From Mongoliimonas terrestris (GTDB taxonomy: Bacteria > Pseudomonadota > Alphaproteobacteria > Rhizobiales > Pleomorphomonadaceae): DNA of 64,000 nucleotides. The first letter of the stretch is position 1; the number at the start of each line of letters is the position of its first letter. This document shows positions 1 through 11,500 of this stretch, piece after piece. The notes under the pieces are model-generated. The model searched no databases, was not told where the DNA came from, and saw only the letters and a list, made by a program, of their open reading frames with translations. Both the position numbers and the translations under genes were made by a program. The stretch covers positions 62,001 through 126,000 of the forward strand of contig NZ_MSIG01000006.1 in the NCBI RefSeq assembly GCF_001927285.1. The letters are read 5' to 3'.

Positions 1-23
1 ACCCGACGGCAAGAACAGCCTGA
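1..23 (+). other. possible 3' end of an upstream gene
   Basis: A frame open from base 3 ends with TGA at 21-23, 27 bases before the lipA start. It could be the tail of an upstream gene co-transcribed with lipA. Only six codons are visible, so neither the frame nor the product can be established. Confidence 0.2.
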
Positions 24-50
24 GGGCTCAGGGGAACAGAGGCGCGACGC

Positions 51-1013
51 ATGGTCACTCTTCTCGACACGGTCAACACCCCGAAGGCACGCCACCCGGA
101 AAAGGCGAAGCGGCCCGACAGCCCCGTTCTGCGCAAGCCGGAGTGGATCCGCGTCAAGGCGCCCGGTTCGCCGATCTACCGCGAGACCCAAGGCATCGTG
201 CGGGAGAACGGCCTTGTCACCGTGTGCGAGGAGGCCGGCTGCCCGAACATCGGCGAGTGCTGGTCGAAGAAGCACGCCACCATGATGATCATGGGCGACA
301 CCTGCACCCGCGCCTGCGCCTTCTGCAACGTGAAGACCGGCATGCCCGGCCCGCTCGATCCGGCCGAGCCGGAGAACGTGGCGATCGCCGTGGAAAAGCT
401 TGGCCTTTCCCACGTGGTGATCACCTCGGTCGACCGCGACGACCTCGCCGACGGCGGCGCGGCCCATTTCGCGGCCGTGATCCGGGCCATTCGCGCCCGC
501 TCGCCCGCCACCACCATCGAGGTGCTGACGCCCGATTTCCTGCGCAAGCCCGGCGCCCTGGAGTTGGTCGTGGAAGCCAAGCCTGACGTTTTCAACCACA
601 ACCTGGAGACCGTGCCGTCCAAGTATCTGACGGTGCGGCCGGGCGCGCGCTACTTCCACTCCATCCGCCTGTTGCAGCGGGTGAAGGAGCTCGACCCCAC
701 CCTCTTCACCAAGTCCGGCATCATGGTCGGCCTCGGCGAGGAGCGGAACGAGATCCTGCAGCTGATGGACGACCTGCGCAGCGCCGAGGTGGACTTCCTC
801 ACCGTCGGCCAGTACCTCCAGCCGACCAAGAAGCACCACCCGATCATCCGCTTCCTGACGCCGGACGAGTTCAAGTCGATCGAGACCATCGCCTACACCA
901 AGGGCTTCCTGATGGTGTCGTCGAGCCCGCTCACCCGCTCGTCGCACCACGCCGGCGAGGACTTCGCCCGCCTGAAGGCGGCGCGGGCGGCCCGGCAGGG
1001 CGGAAAGGCCTGA
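51..1013 (+). CDS. lipA: lipoyl synthase (radical SAM)
   Basis: Cytosolic enzyme that inserts two sulfur atoms into protein-bound octanoyl groups to make the lipoyl cofactor of 2-oxoacid dehydrogenases and the glycine cleavage H protein. Both iron-sulfur binding sets are visible: CX4CX5C at C59, C64 and C70 (auxiliary cluster, sulfur donor) and the radical-SAM CX3CX2C at C85, C89 and C92. The C-terminal Arg-Ser-Ser signature of the family ([11 protein letters not shown]) is present. At 320 aa it is full length. The ATG follows a weak AGAGG. The next gene in the same direction is a Coq10-like protein, a pairing common in alphaproteobacteria. Confidence 0.97.
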   Translation: MVTLLDTVNTPKARHPEKAKRPDSPVLRKPEWIRVKAPGSPIYRETQGIVRENGLVTVCEEAGCPNIGECWSKKHATMMIMGDTCTRACAFCNVKTGMPGPLDPAEPENVAIAVEKLGLSHVVITSVDRDDLADGGAAHFAAVIRAIRARSPATTIEVLTPDFLRKPGALELVVEAKPDVFNHNLETVPSKYLTVRPGARYFHSIRLLQRVKELDPTLFTKSGIMVGLGEERNEILQLMDDLRSAEVDFLTVGQYLQPTKKHHPIIRFLTPDEFKSIETIAYTKGFLMVSSSPLTRSSHHAGEDFARLKAARAARQGGKA

Positions 1014-1137
1014 TCAACGAAGATCGGCTAGTCTGACAAGATGGCCGGGCGCAAGTCCGGACGGCGCGCCGTACCCGGAAGGCGCGCCGACTGAACCGTC
1101 CTTCGAAACCCTTGCCGGGGTCGCACGTTCGCTCCCT

Positions 1138-1587
1138 ATGCCGTCCTTTGAAACAACCCGCCGCGTCCGGCACTCCGCCGATCAGATGTTCGACCTCGTC
1201 GCCGACGTGGAGTCCTATCCGCGCTTCGTGCCGCTCTGCGAGAGCCTGACCGTGCGCGCCCGCCGGGATCAGCCCGAGGGCCGCGAGGTGCTGGTGGCCG
1301 ACATGACGGTATCCTACGCCATGTTCCGCGAGACCTTCACGTCGAAGGTCACGCTCGACCGGGCCGCGCGCACCATCACGGTGGAGTATCTGGACGGCCC
1401 GTTCCGCCATCTGGAGAACGTCTGGACGTTCCGGCCGATCGACGACGGCCACGCGGACGTCCACTTCTTCATCACCTACGAGTTCAAGAGCCGCACCCTC
1501 GGCGCCCTCATGGGCGCCATGTTCGACAAGGCCTTCCGCAAGTTCGCCGAAGCCTTCGAATCCCGCGCGGACACGGTCTACGGCTGA
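1138..1587 (+). CDS. type II TA RatA-like / Coq10 ubiquinone-binding SRPBCC protein
   Basis: A 149-aa START/SRPBCC-fold protein of the Coq10/RatA family. The N-terminal pattern (short strand, then HSADQMFDLVADVESYPRF) and the central strand ending in GPFRHLENVW are typical of the family. Coq10 homologues bind quinone and support respiratory electron transfer. E. coli RatA was reported as a toxin that binds the 50S subunit, but in alphaproteobacteria next to lipA the Coq10-like role is more likely (inference). It follows lipA by 124 bases. The last 21 coding bases and the stop are part of a 25-bp sequence repeated just downstream (1595-1619). Confidence 0.88.
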   Translation: MPSFETTRRVRHSADQMFDLVADVESYPRFVPLCESLTVRARRDQPEGREVLVADMTVSYAMFRETFTSKVTLDRAARTITVEYLDGPFRHLENVWTFRPIDDGHADVHFFITYEFKSRTLGALMGAMFDKAFRKFAEAFESRADTVYG

Positions 1588-1619
1588 GGGCCAGGCGGAC
1601 ACGGTCTACGGCTGAGGGC
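1567..1619 (+). repeat. 25-bp direct repeat across the end of the SRPBCC gene
   Basis: The same 25 bases occur at 1567-1591, covering the gene's last codons and stop, and again at 1595-1619. The copies are three bases apart. It looks like a small tandem duplication of the gene's 3' end; the second copy is outside the reading frame. Confidence 0.8.
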
Positions 1620-1723
1620 GGGGGCACGGGGGGCGGTCCGGCTGAGGGCCTGAGCGCACGCGCTGCCACCACGCCCTGGAGCGCACGGCGTCACCAAAGC
1701 AGTCCGCCTCGATGTCCCCGGGT

Positions 1724-1824
1724 CGTCACCCCGGCGAAAGCCGGGGCCCAACCGACCGCGTCATCACCCTCGCCGCCGAACACCCCCCAACGTCGGCTGG
1801 ATCCCGGCTTTCGCCGGGATGACG
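1724..1824. repeat. interspersed palindromic element, copy A
   Basis: About 100 bp. The left arm begins CGTCACCCCGGCGAAAGCCG and the right arm ends with nearly its reverse complement (CGGCTTTCGCCGGGATGACG). The arms are separated by a variable centre. A near-identical copy lies at 1934-2034 and a diverged one at 38276-38377. No coding potential was seen. Confidence 0.9.
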
Positions 1825-1933
1825 GTCACGGATGGTGGCTGGGGATGGCGATCGCGGGTATCCGGGACGGTGAGCCCCTACACCCCATCCTCCCCGATCG
1901 TCATTGTCCGGTTCAGCCGGAAGCCGCCCTCGA

Positions 1934-2034
1934 CGTCACCCCGGCGAAAGCCGGGGCCCAACCGACCGCGCCGACATCCGCTCCGCCGAACACCTTCCAC
2001 CGTCGGCTGGATCCCGGCTTTCGCCGGGATGACG
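1934..2034. repeat. interspersed palindromic element, copy B
   Basis: This is a second copy of the element at 1724-1824. Its arms are near-identical and its centre differs. The two copies are in the same orientation 110 bases apart, between convergent genes, where such a hairpin could also serve as a terminator. Confidence 0.9.
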
Positions 2035-2062
2035 GTTGCGGGTGGCAGGTATGGGGAGCCCG

Positions 2063-2560
2063 TCAGTCCCTCAGGCTCTCTTCCAGCAGCCGCATCGCCG
2101 TCTCCACCGTCGCCAGCCGCACGCCCGCGCGGCCGAGGTCGCCGAAGCGGCGTTCCACGTGCCGCGTCGGCCGGCCGGTGGCGGCCAGCGCGAAGTGCAC
2201 CAGGCCGACCGGCTTTTCCGCCGACCCGCCGCCCGGGCCCGCGATGCCCGTCACCGACACCGCGACGTGCGCGTCCGAGCGGGCGAGGGCGCCTTCGGCC
2301 ATCGCCCGCGCCACCGGCTCGCTGACGGCGCCATGCGCCGCGATCAGGTCCGCCGGCACGCCGACGAGGTCGGTCTTCGCCCCGTTGGAGTAGGTCACGA
2401 ACCCCCGGTCCACCACGTCGCTCGACCCCGGCACCTCCGTCAGCAACGCCGCGATCAGCCCGCCGGTGCAGGACTCCGCCGTGGCGATCCGCACGCCGGC
2501 CGCGCGGGCGGCGGCGACGAGGGCGGCCGCCCGGGGCACAAGGGGCGAGAGGTCCGTCAC
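2063..2560 (-). CDS. CinA-family protein (nicotinamide-nucleotide amidase domain)
   Basis: A 165-aa protein made only of the CinA C-terminal domain (PncC type), which in E. coli deamidates nicotinamide mononucleotide in NAD recycling. Family patterns are visible: TAESCTGG near residue 28, a [10 protein letters not shown] segment and the [11 protein letters not shown] loop. The GTG start at 2560 overlaps the ispDF stop (GTGA), so the two are translationally coupled. A longer upstream open frame lies inside ispDF and was rejected. The ispDF-cinA order is common in alphaproteobacteria. Confidence 0.92.
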   Translation of the reverse strand: MTDLSPLVPRAAALVAAARAAGVRIATAESCTGGLIAALLTEVPGSSDVVDRGFVTYSNGAKTDLVGVPADLIAAHGAVSEPVARAMAEGALARSDAHVAVSVTGIAGPGGGSAEKPVGLVHFALAATGRPTRHVERRFGDLGRAGVRLATVETAMRLLEESLRD

Positions 2561-3798
2561 GGCGCCACCGGCAGGCGGATCGTCGCGGTCGCGATGGCCG
2601 CCAGCCCCTCGCGCCGGCCGACGGCGCCGATCTTTTCGTTGGTGGTGGCCTTCACGCCCACCCGGTCCACCGGCAGCCCGCACGCCGCCGCGATGGCCAC
2701 CCGCATGGCCTCCCGGTGCGGCCCGACCTTTGGCGCCTCGGCGACGATCGTCACGTCCACATGGGCCACGATGCCGCCGCGCGCCGTCACGCGGGCGACC
2801 GCGTCGGCCAGGAAGATGGACGACGGCGCGCCCTTCCAGCGATCGTCGGCCGGCGAGAAGTGCTGGCCGATGTCCCCGTCGCCGATGGCGCCCAGGATGG
2901 CGTCCGTGATGGCGTGGAGGGCCGCGTCGCTGTCGGAATGGCCGTTCAGTTTATGGCTGTGCGGGATGCGCACGCCGCCGAGCACCACCGCGTCGCCCGG
3001 CTCGAAGCTGTGGATGTCGTAGCCGACCCCCACCCGCACGTCCGGCAGGCGCAGGAAGGTCTCGGCCGTCAGCCGCTGTTCCGCGGCGCTGAAGTCGTCG
3101 GACGTGGTCAACTTGAGGTTCCCTTCCTCGCAGGCCACCATGTGCACCGGATGGCCCGCCCATTCGGCGACGGCGCCGTCGTCGGTCAGATGGTCGATGC
3201 CGGCGGCGGCCGCCCGGCGATGCGCGTCCATGATCGTGTCGAAGCGGAAGGCCTGCGGCGTCGCGGCCCGCCAGAGCCCCTCGCGCGGGATCGTCTCGGC
3301 CACCACCCCGTCGCCGTCGGTGCGCTTCACCGTGTCGACCACCGGCACGCCCGCGAGCACGCAGGCGCGCACCTCCAGCGCCCGGATGCAGGCGTCGATG
3401 GTGGCGGCGCCCACGAACGGCCGCACCGCGTCGTGGATCAGCACCGCGTCCGGCGACGCCTCGGCGAGCGCCTCCAGGCCGAGTCGCACGCTCCTCTGCC
3501 GGGTCGCGCCGCCGGCAACCGGCGCGGCCACCCGCGGATCGTGCCCGAACGGCGCCAGGCAGGCGCCGGCAAGGTCCGCGTCGTCCGGATGGATTATTGT
3601 GGTGATCCGGCCGACGCGCGGATCGGCGAGGAAAGCCCGAAGGGTGCGCGAGAGCACCGGTTCGCCGCCGAGCGGCCGGTACTGCTTCGGCAGGCCGCCC
3701 GCCGTCCCGCCGGCCCGCAGACCCCGGCCGGCGGCCACCAGCAGCACCGCCACATTGACCATCGATGCTGCGGGTGCGAAGGATTTCCGATCAGGCAT
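2557..3798 (-). CDS. ispDF: bifunctional IspD/IspF (MEP isoprenoid pathway)
   Basis: A fusion of 2-C-methyl-D-erythritol 4-phosphate cytidylyltransferase (N-terminal half) and 2-C-methyl-D-erythritol 2,4-cyclodiphosphate synthase (C-terminal half), steps 3 and 5 of the MEP pathway. The IspD part shows the nucleotide loop [14 protein letters not shown] and [10 protein letters not shown]; the IspF part shows [11 protein letters not shown] and the metal-site region [13 protein letters not shown]. The start at 3798 was chosen because GAGG lies six bases upstream and gives 413 aa; a second ATG at 3762 is possible. The fusion is typical of alphaproteobacteria and epsilonproteobacteria. It is transcribed divergently from dusB. 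Confidence 0.95.
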   Translation of the reverse strand: MPDRKSFAPAASMVNVAVLLVAAGRGLRAGGTAGGLPKQYRPLGGEPVLSRTLRAFLADPRVGRITTIIHPDDADLAGACLAPFGHDPRVAAPVAGGATRQRSVRLGLEALAEASPDAVLIHDAVRPFVGAATIDACIRALEVRACVLAGVPVVDTVKRTDGDGVVAETIPREGLWRAATPQAFRFDTIMDAHRRAAAAGIDHLTDDGAVAEWAGHPVHMVACEEGNLKLTTSDDFSAAEQRLTAETFLRLPDVRVGVGYDIHSFEPGDAVVLGGVRIPHSHKLNGHSDSDAALHAITDAILGAIGDGDIGQHFSPADDRWKGAPSSIFLADAVARVTARGGIVAHVDVTIVAEAPKVGPHREAMRVAIAAACGLPVDRVGVKATTNEKIGAVGRREGLAAIATATIRLPVAP

Positions 3799-3989
3799 CG
3801 TCCTCGTCCCCGTGCGGGGCGTTTTTGCCAGGCGAGCGGGCGCGACAGGGGCCACCACGCGGAACGCCCAGGGCATATCGGACCCCGCATTAGCGATGCT
3901 GAGAGGTTGATGCAAGAAGCCCCGTCACGGCGCTTGTGCCGCCGCTTCCAATGCGTAAAATGTAAGCAGCCACCAGGGGTGCCCACAGT

Positions 3990-5078
3990 ATGAGCAGTGC
4001 GTCGGGACAGTCCGTCGAACTTACGCCGAAAGCCGGGCTTTCGCACGCCGAAACCCTCCGGATCGGCGGGATTCCCGTGCCGAATCGCGTTTTCCTCGCC
4101 CCCATGTCGGGCGTCAGCGACGTCGCCTTCCGCCGCCTCGCCCAGCGCTTCGGCGCCGGGCTCGTGGTGTCCGAGATGGTCGCCTGCGAGACGCTCGCGG
4201 GCGGCGATCCGGAGACGGTGATGCGCGCCGAAGGCGAGGGCATTGTCACCCACGTGGTGCAGCTCGCCGGCCGCGAGGCCCACTGGATGCGCGAGGGCGC
4301 GATCCGCGCCGCCGCCGCCGGGGCGGACATCATCGATATCAACATGGGCTGCCCGGCCAAGCGGGTGACGACCGGCTATTCCGGTTCCGCCCTGATGCGC
4401 GACCTCGACCACGCCAGCCGGCTGATCGCCGCCGTGGTGGAGGCCACCGACCGGCCGGTGACGCTGAAGATGCGGCTCGGCTGGGACGACCGCTCGCTGA
4501 ACGCGGCCGACCTCGCCGCCAGGGCCGAGGCGCTCGGCGTCCGCATGGTCACGGTGCACGGCCGCACCCGCTGCCAGTTCTACAAGGGCGCCGCCGACTG
4601 GGCGAAGGTCCGGGCCGTGCGCGACGCGGTCTCCATTCCTGTGGTGGTCAACGGTGACATCGCCTCGGCCGCCGACGCGCGGCAGGCGCTTGCCCTCTCC
4701 GGCGCCGACGCCGTGATGGTCGGCCGCGGCGCCTACGGCCGGCCCTGGGCGCCGGGGCGAATCGCCGCGGCGCTCGCCGACGGCGGCGAGATGGCCGACC
4801 CGTCGCCCGCCGAGATCGGCGCGATCGTGGCGGAGCACTACGAAGCCCTGATCGCCCTCTACGGGGTGGAGCTCGGCGTCCGGATCGCCCGCAAGCACAT
4901 CGGCTGGGCCATGGACGTGGCGCCGAACCTTGAAGCGGGCGCGGCGACGCTGAAGGCGCGCGTGTTCGCCAGCCTGGACCCCGCCGCGGTGCGCGCCGAT
5001 CTGGCCCGCTGGTTCGCCGACGCGGTGCCCGCGCCACGGGAGGCGGACGCCGCACGCCCCGAGAGGAGAGCCGCATGA
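3990..5078 (+). CDS. dusB: tRNA-dihydrouridine synthase (NifR3 type)
   Basis: FMN-dependent reductase that makes dihydrouridine in the tRNA D-loop. The TIM-barrel signatures are clear: [12 protein letters not shown] at the N-terminus, [10 protein letters not shown] containing the catalytic cysteine, and [13 protein letters not shown] plus [12 protein letters not shown] at the phosphate site. It is 362 aa. Its stop overlaps the ntrB start (ATGA), giving the nifR3-ntrB-ntrC operon known from Rhodobacter, Azospirillum and rhizobia. That operon is commonly autoregulated by NtrC, but I could not identify an operator here. Confidence 0.95.
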   Translation: MSSASGQSVELTPKAGLSHAETLRIGGIPVPNRVFLAPMSGVSDVAFRRLAQRFGAGLVVSEMVACETLAGGDPETVMRAEGEGIVTHVVQLAGREAHWMREGAIRAAAAGADIIDINMGCPAKRVTTGYSGSALMRDLDHASRLIAAVVEATDRPVTLKMRLGWDDRSLNAADLAARAEALGVRMVTVHGRTRCQFYKGAADWAKVRAVRDAVSIPVVVNGDIASAADARQALALSGADAVMVGRGAYGRPWAPGRIAAALADGGEMADPSPAEIGAIVAEHYEALIALYGVELGVRIARKHIGWAMDVAPNLEAGAATLKARVFASLDPAAVRADLARWFADAVPAPREADAARPERRAA

Positions 5079-6214
5079 GCGACAAGGATCGTTCGCCCGT
5101 GCTCGCCTCCAAACCGGATGCGTCCCTTCTTCAATTCGGCTCGGAGGCCGCCATTCTCAACGCCTTGCCCCACCCGGTCATCCTCGTCGACCAGCGCGGC
5201 CACATCCGCTCCGCGAACGACGCGGCGCAGAGCTTCTTCCAGGCGAGCGCGGCGGTGCTGTCGCGCCATCCGCTCAAGCATTTCGTGCCCTTCGGCAGCC
5301 CGCTGCTGACGCTGATCGACCAGGTCCGCGACCGCGGCTCCAGCGTCAACGAGTACCGGGTCGACATCGGCACCCCGCGCATCGGCGGCGAGCGGATCGT
5401 CGACATCTACGCCGCCCCGGCCAACGAGGGCGCGCAGGACACGGTGGTGATGCTCCAGGAGCGCACCATGGCCGACAAGATGGACCGCCAGCTCACCCAC
5501 CGCGGCGCCGCCCGGTCGGTCACCGGCCTTGCCGCCATGCTGGCGCACGAGATCAAGAACCCGCTCTCCGGCATCCGCGGCGCCGCCCAGCTCCTGGAGC
5601 AGTCCGTGGACGACAACGACCGGGCGCTCACCCGGCTCATCACCGACGAGGCGGACCGGATCGTCAAGCTGGTGGACCGCATGGAGGTCTTCTCGGACGA
5701 GCGGCCGATCGAGCGCGAGCCGGTGAACATCCACGCGGTGCTGGAGCACGTGAAGCGGCTGGCCCAGTCCGGCTTCGCGCGCGACATCCGCGTCCTGGAG
5801 GAATACGACCCGTCGCTGCCGCCGGTGTGGGCCAACCGCGACCAGCTGATCCAGGTCTTCCTCAACCTCGTCAAGAACGCCGCCGAGGCGCTGGTGGACA
5901 CGCCGGACGGCGAGATCGTGCTCTCCACCGCCTTCCGCCCGGGCGTGCGCCTGTCCGTGCCGGGCACCCGCGAGCGGGTCACGCTGCCCTTGGAATTCAC
6001 CGTCCGGGACAACGGGCCGGGCGTGCCGGAGGAAATCCAGGCGCACATGTTCGACCCGTTCGTGACCACCAAGACCAACGGCACCGGCCTCGGCCTCGCC
6101 CTCGTCGCCAAGATCATCGGCGACCACGGCGGCGTCATCGAGTGCGACGGCCAGCCGCGCCGCACCGCCTTTCGCATCCTGCTCCCGGCCTTCACCGAAA
6201 AGACGGCCGACTAA
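5075..6214 (+). CDS. ntrB: nitrogen regulation sensor kinase NtrB
   Basis: A 379-aa cytoplasmic two-component kinase/phosphatase that controls NtrC according to PII signalling. It has an N-terminal PAS domain (about 25-125), a dimerisation helix with phospho-acceptor H158 in [11 protein letters not shown], and a HATPase domain with an N box ([10 protein letters not shown]), DNGPGVPE and TGLGLALV. There are no membrane segments, as expected for NtrB and unlike NtrY. It overlaps dusB by four bases and precedes ntrC by 24 bases. Confidence 0.97.
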   Translation: MSDKDRSPVLASKPDASLLQFGSEAAILNALPHPVILVDQRGHIRSANDAAQSFFQASAAVLSRHPLKHFVPFGSPLLTLIDQVRDRGSSVNEYRVDIGTPRIGGERIVDIYAAPANEGAQDTVVMLQERTMADKMDRQLTHRGAARSVTGLAAMLAHEIKNPLSGIRGAAQLLEQSVDDNDRALTRLITDEADRIVKLVDRMEVFSDERPIEREPVNIHAVLEHVKRLAQSGFARDIRVLEEYDPSLPPVWANRDQLIQVFLNLVKNAAEALVDTPDGEIVLSTAFRPGVRLSVPGTRERVTLPLEFTVRDNGPGVPEEIQAHMFDPFVTTKTNGTGLGLALVAKIIGDHGGVIECDGQPRRTAFRILLPAFTEKTAD

Positions 6215-6238
6215 GCTCTCACTTTCGAGGAAGCCTTC

Positions 6239-7681
<1,443 letters not shown>

Positions 7682-7862
7682 CCGGCGGGTGATGTATTCG
7701 ACGGTGGCGCTGGACCTTGCGGACAGAAGCAAACATTGCTCCATAAGCGATGTTGGTATGCATATTATGCGTATTTAGATGAAAGATTTACCGATTTGAA
7801 GGGGGAAAGGGTGTGTTCTTTCGGCAGACGCGAGGGCGTCTTCGCTGAAAGGAACAGTCCCC
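7682..7862 (+). promoter_or_regulatory. AT-rich leader of binding protein gene 1
   Basis: An AT-rich stretch (about 7725-7800), unlike the GC-rich surroundings, lies upstream of the first DctP-like gene. It contains TGCGTATTTA at 7768-7777, also found in the AT-rich leader of the second copy (11435-11444). A short inverted repeat (AGACGC-GAGG-GCGTCT) lies near 7827-7842 and an AAAGGA ribosome site precedes the ATG. That it acts as a promoter is inferred. Confidence 0.4.
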
Positions 7863-8849
7863 ATGAACCGCCGTCAATTCCTCGCCACGTCCGCCGTCGC
7901 CGGCCTCGGCCTGCTTTCGGCTCCCTTTGTCGCCCGCGCCGCCACGCGCACGCTTCGCATCTGCACCACGTCCGCCGAAAACAGCACCATGGGCCTTGCG
8001 CTGCCGCGCTTCGCCGCTGCCGTCAGCGAGCTGACCGGCGGCTCGCTCGGCGTCGAAGTGTTCTATTCGTCGGCGCTCGGCAAGGCGCCCGAACTCTACC
8101 AGGCGGTGCTCGACGGCACGCTGGACATGTACTTCCTCTCGGTCGACACGGTGCCGGCCCTGCCGAAGCCGATCCTCGCCCTCGCCACCCCCTTCCTGTT
8201 CCAGGATCGGACCTTCGCCCATGCGGCCTACGACGGCGCGCTCGGCAAGGCGTCCAGCGAGATCCTCGCCGGCGTCGGCATCGAGGTGCTGGGTTGGGGT
8301 GAGAACGGCACCCGCCACATGACCGCGAAGAAACCGATCCGCACGCCGGCCGACCTCGTCGGCCTCAAGCTCCGCGTTCCGGAAGCGCCGGTGTCGATGG
8401 CCGCCTTCTCCGCCCTCGGGGCGGTGCCGACGGTCGTGCCCTTCGTGGAGTTGGTTCCCAAGCTGAAGGACGGCCTCGTCGAAGCCCAGGAGAACCCGAT
8501 CGGCAACGTCGTGTCGGCCAAGCTGGAGGGCCTTCAGACCCACATCTCGCTGACCGCGCACACCTATTCGTCCGCGGCCCTCGGCTTTTCGGCCGAGATC
8601 GCCGCCGAGCTGACCGACGTGGAGCGCGACGCGCTGCACAAGGCCGGCAAGATCGCCGTCCAGGTCTCCCGCGACGAGAACGTCAACTTCGATTCCAAGG
8701 GCCTCGCCGCCATGGTCGCCAACGGGTGGACCGTGGTCGATGACGTCGACCACGCGTCTTTCGCCGCCAAGATCGACGACGTCTTCGCCGCCGTCTCCGA
8801 AGTGGTCGGCGCCGATACCCTGGCGGGCATCAAGGGCCTGATCAGCTGA
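7863..8849 (+). CDS. TRAP-type periplasmic binding protein (DctP family), copy 1
   Basis: A 328-aa solute-binding protein of the DctP/TRAP family. The N-terminus carries a Tat-like signal (NRRQFLATS, hydrophobic stretch, cleavage near ARA-AT). The family core is present: the segment GLKLRVPEAP with the conserved ligand-binding arginine (R171 of the precursor) and QENPIGNVVSAK. No DctQ or DctM membrane subunit follows. Instead a perfect hairpin and then a chemoreceptor gene lie downstream, and the whole unit is repeated at 11501-14652. A chemosensory partner role is therefore inferred rather than a transport role. The ligand is unknown, probably an organic acid or related anion. Confidence 0.9.
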   Translation: MNRRQFLATSAVAGLGLLSAPFVARAATRTLRICTTSAENSTMGLALPRFAAAVSELTGGSLGVEVFYSSALGKAPELYQAVLDGTLDMYFLSVDTVPALPKPILALATPFLFQDRTFAHAAYDGALGKASSEILAGVGIEVLGWGENGTRHMTAKKPIRTPADLVGLKLRVPEAPVSMAAFSALGAVPTVVPFVELVPKLKDGLVEAQENPIGNVVSAKLEGLQTHISLTAHTYSSAALGFSAEIAAELTDVERDALHKAGKIAVQVSRDENVNFDSKGLAAMVANGWTVVDDVDHASFAAKIDDVFAAVSEVVGADTLAGIKGLIS

Positions 8850-8869
8850 TCGGTTGATCCGCGGACGCC

Positions 8870-8897
8870 GGGCGCGCCTCCACGCGGAGGCGCGCCC
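8870..8897 (+). terminator. perfect hairpin between binding protein 1 and chemoreceptor 1
   Basis: A 12-bp perfect stem with loop ACGC (arms 8870-8881 and 8886-8897) is followed only by TTA. It lies 21 bases after the binding protein stop and 39 bases before the chemoreceptor start. It probably causes partial termination or protects the upstream mRNA, letting the binding protein be made in excess. Confidence 0.75.
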
Positions 8898-8936
8898 TTA
8901 CCACGACATCCTGCATACCTCGGGAAGGCTCTGACC

Positions 8937-10907
8937 GTGCTGAACAGTTCATTGAAGGTCCGCATCATCGCCGGATTTGCCGTTCTCGCCGGGTTGACCA
9001 CCGTTCTCGCCGGCGCAGGGTGGTTTGCGTCGAGAGAACTCCAGGCCGCCGATGCCGTCGTCGAGCAGGCGGCCGAACGCCAGCACCTCACCGGCGCGCT
9101 CAGCGTGGAGGTTGCCTCCATCCGCCGCTCCGCCGTCGCCTTCGCGGCCCTCGGTACGGAAAACGCCCGAACCGTCGCGGTTGGCGATATGACGCGTCTG
9201 GAATCCGTCGCCGCCCGGCTCGACCGAGCGCCGGTGCTCTCGGAATCGGTAGCGGCCGCTCGACAGGCTTTCGATGCCGCCGCAGCAGCCATCGCGGCGC
9301 ACGAAGCCGGCAAGACGCTCCTGAACGACATCGCCCTGCGCATGGCCAATCCCGTCGGAGCCCTCTCCGGGATCGCGGTCCGGTCCGGAAATCCCGATTT
9401 CGCCGGCCTCGCCATCGCCATCAACGAATCGACCGGTCATATCTCGACCGCCGTCGGCCGCTACATGGACGATCACGCACAGCTTGAGAACGACAAGGTC
9501 CAGCAGTCCGTCGAGCGCATCCGCCAGACCGTGAAACAGGTCGAGGCCCTTCCGGGCCTGACGCCGCGCGCCTTGAAGACCGCCAAGCTCATCACCGCGA
9601 GCGGGGACGAAGTCGTCGCCCAACTCCAAGTCTTCGACGGCACTTACGAAGAGACAAAGTCGAGCATCGCCGCGTTGAACGCCGCGCTCGACAGGGTGGA
9701 AGCGGCGGGCGCCGAAATCGTCGCCACCGCCGATGCCGACCTTTCCGCGGCCAACGAGTCGATGGACGTCACCATGAACCGGCTCGACCTCGGCTTGACG
9801 GGGGCCGCCCTCGGCGTGCCTGTCGCCAGCCTTGGCCTCGCGCTCCTCCTGGAGCGCGCCATCACCCGGCCGATCTTTGCGCTCGATCGCTCGATGCAGC
9901 AGGTCGCCGACGGCGATCTCCACAGCGGCGTGTTCGGACTGGAGCGCCGCGACGAGATCGGCCGGATGGCGAAGACCGTCGAGACCTTCCGCCAGAACGA
10001 ACTCCGCCGCCTCGACCTCCAGTCGAAGGCGGAGGCGGACGCCGAGCGTGATCGCCGCCGGCACGAGACCGTGGGCCGGCTGATCGACGGCTTCCAGACG
10101 GAGGCGGTCATGCTCCTTGAGGCCATGTCCGGCGAGACCACGCGGCTGAACGGCATCGCCGACCGCGTCCTCTCCATCGCCGAGGACGGCGCCGTCAAGG
10201 CCGGCGCGGCGGCAAGCGAATCGGCGCGGATCAGTTCGGACGTGCAGTTCCTGTCGTCCGCCGCCGAAGAGCTGTCCGCGTCCGTCCACGACATCAGCCA
10301 GCAGCTCCAGCGCTCGTCCACCGCCGTGGACGGCGTCGCCCGGGTGACCGGCGAGGCGTCCGACGAGATGGCGGGCCTTGCCACCGCCGCCGGCCGCATC
10401 GGCGAGGTGGTGACGCTGATCCAGGCGATCGCCGAGCAGACCAACCTCCTGGCGCTCAACGCCACCATCGAGGCGGCCCGGGCCGGCGAGCACGGCAAGG
10501 GTTTCGCCGTGGTGGCGGGCGAGGTGAAGAGCCTCGCCGGTCAGACGGCGAAGGCGACGCAAGGCATCGCCGAGCATGTCGGCGCCATCCAGCAGTCCGC
10601 CGACCGCGCCATGAACGCGATGACGCGGATCACCCACAGCCTGGGCGAGGTGGAGCGCTACTCCAATTCGATCTCGGCGGCGGTGGAGCAGCAGGCGGCT
10701 TCGACCTCGGAGATCAGCCGCAGCACCGCCGCGGCGGCCGGCGCCGTCGGCACGGTGGCGGACAATGTCCGCGTGGTGCTCGACGGGGCCGTCGGCACGC
10801 GCCGCGCCCTCGACGACGTCAACGACGTGGCGCTTTCCGTCACCGAGAAGACCGGCGCCCTGAAGGACCAGATCGACGGCTTCCTGACCGCGGTGGCCGC
10901 CGCCTGA
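8937..10907 (+). CDS. methyl-accepting chemotaxis protein, copy 1
   Basis: A 656-aa chemoreceptor. TM1 is at about 9-31. A roughly 255-residue periplasmic domain predicted to be all-helical is followed by TM2 near 290-312, a HAMP domain (about 312-365) and the methyl-accepting coiled coil. The signalling hairpin tip [20 protein letters not shown] is clear. The sensor is long and helical, in the size range of HBM or TorS-type domains, which fits sensing through a partner protein; this is inference. No CheR-docking pentapeptide ends the protein. The GTG start has GGAAGG upstream. It pairs with the upstream DctP-like gene. Confidence 0.93.
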   Translation: MLNSSLKVRIIAGFAVLAGLTTVLAGAGWFASRELQAADAVVEQAAERQHLTGALSVEVASIRRSAVAFAALGTENARTVAVGDMTRLESVAARLDRAPVLSESVAAARQAFDAAAAAIAAHEAGKTLLNDIALRMANPVGALSGIAVRSGNPDFAGLAIAINESTGHISTAVGRYMDDHAQLENDKVQQSVERIRQTVKQVEALPGLTPRALKTAKLITASGDEVVAQLQVFDGTYEETKSSIAALNAALDRVEAAGAEIVATADADLSAANESMDVTMNRLDLGLTGAALGVPVASLGLALLLERAITRPIFALDRSMQQVADGDLHSGVFGLERRDEIGRMAKTVETFRQNELRRLDLQSKAEADAERDRRRHETVGRLIDGFQTEAVMLLEAMSGETTRLNGIADRVLSIAEDGAVKAGAAASESARISSDVQFLSSAAEELSASVHDISQQLQRSSTAVDGVARVTGEASDEMAGLATAAGRIGEVVTLIQAIAEQTNLLALNATIEAARAGEHGKGFAVVAGEVKSLAGQTAKATQGIAEHVGAIQQSADRAMNAMTRITHSLGEVERYSNSISAAVEQQAASTSEISRSTAAAAGAVGTVADNVRVVLDGAVGTRRALDDVNDVALSVTEKTGALKDQIDGFLTAVAAA

Positions 10908-11500
10908 CCGCCGACAGGTCACCCTGACCGGCGAGGCGTCGGCGACCCCGCCCATGGCGCCCGCCGACGAATCACCGCCCCGATCCTTGCCCATGCATCG
11001 CCGTGAAACGCTTCCTCGCCGAAGCGTTCCACGGCCTGTGGAGCCACCCCGTCCGCCCGGCCTCGACCGCCCTCATCCGGTTGCAGGGGGGTGGCCGGCC
11101 GATCGGCGCCGCGCCGGCGGCAGGCGCGGTGGAATCGGATCAAGGCAGCCCATCCGTCGACGATCAACCGAAACAGGCAGAAAAACCAAACATTCATCCA
11201 GGGCGTGCAGGTCGTCTCCACCACTTAGCAGTTCAGATCGCGTCGTCGACACGTGCGCGAAACATATCAAGGGCCCAAAACTGACACTTTACACAATTTA
11301 TTCGCATTAAATGTCGCTTATACGGCGTGCGAGCGCTTTGACATTTCAAGGCCTTAACGGACTCGCCCCTGACGATCTCGCCAACAGAGCTCTCCTACGT
11401 CGGACAAATGACATCCTCATAAAATGCTTTAATCTGCGTATTTACTGCATCTTAGCAGTCCGTATTTATACATGGGGCATCGGAAGAAAAGGAGACACCG
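10908..11500 (+). other. 593-bp gap between the two binding protein-chemoreceptor modules
   Basis: No supportable gene. The first 350 bases are ordinary GC-rich sequence. From about 11230 composition turns markedly AT-rich up to the second DctP-like gene, which marks a promoter region. TGCGTATTTA at 11435-11444 repeats the decamer of the first leader. A strong ribosome site (AAAGGAGA) precedes the ATG at 11501. Confidence 0.5.

Larger units (their letters stand above)
1620..2062. other. intergenic stretch holding two palindromic repeat units
   Basis: This gap between the convergent SRPBCC and cinA genes holds no credible gene. Codon statistics of the open frames here look like high-GC noise. 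It is dominated by two near-identical palindromic elements, annotated separately. Confidence 0.6.

Noticed and set aside
1724..2034. Repeated palindromes as a possible CRISPR array
   Set aside because: There are only two units here, each about 100 bp with internal inverted repeats and no regular spacers, and no cas genes are present.
7682..7862. A sigma-54/NtrC-dependent promoter upstream of the first binding protein
   Set aside because: I looked for the GG-N10-GC core with its flanking bases and found no convincing match, so no regulation by ntrBC is claimed.
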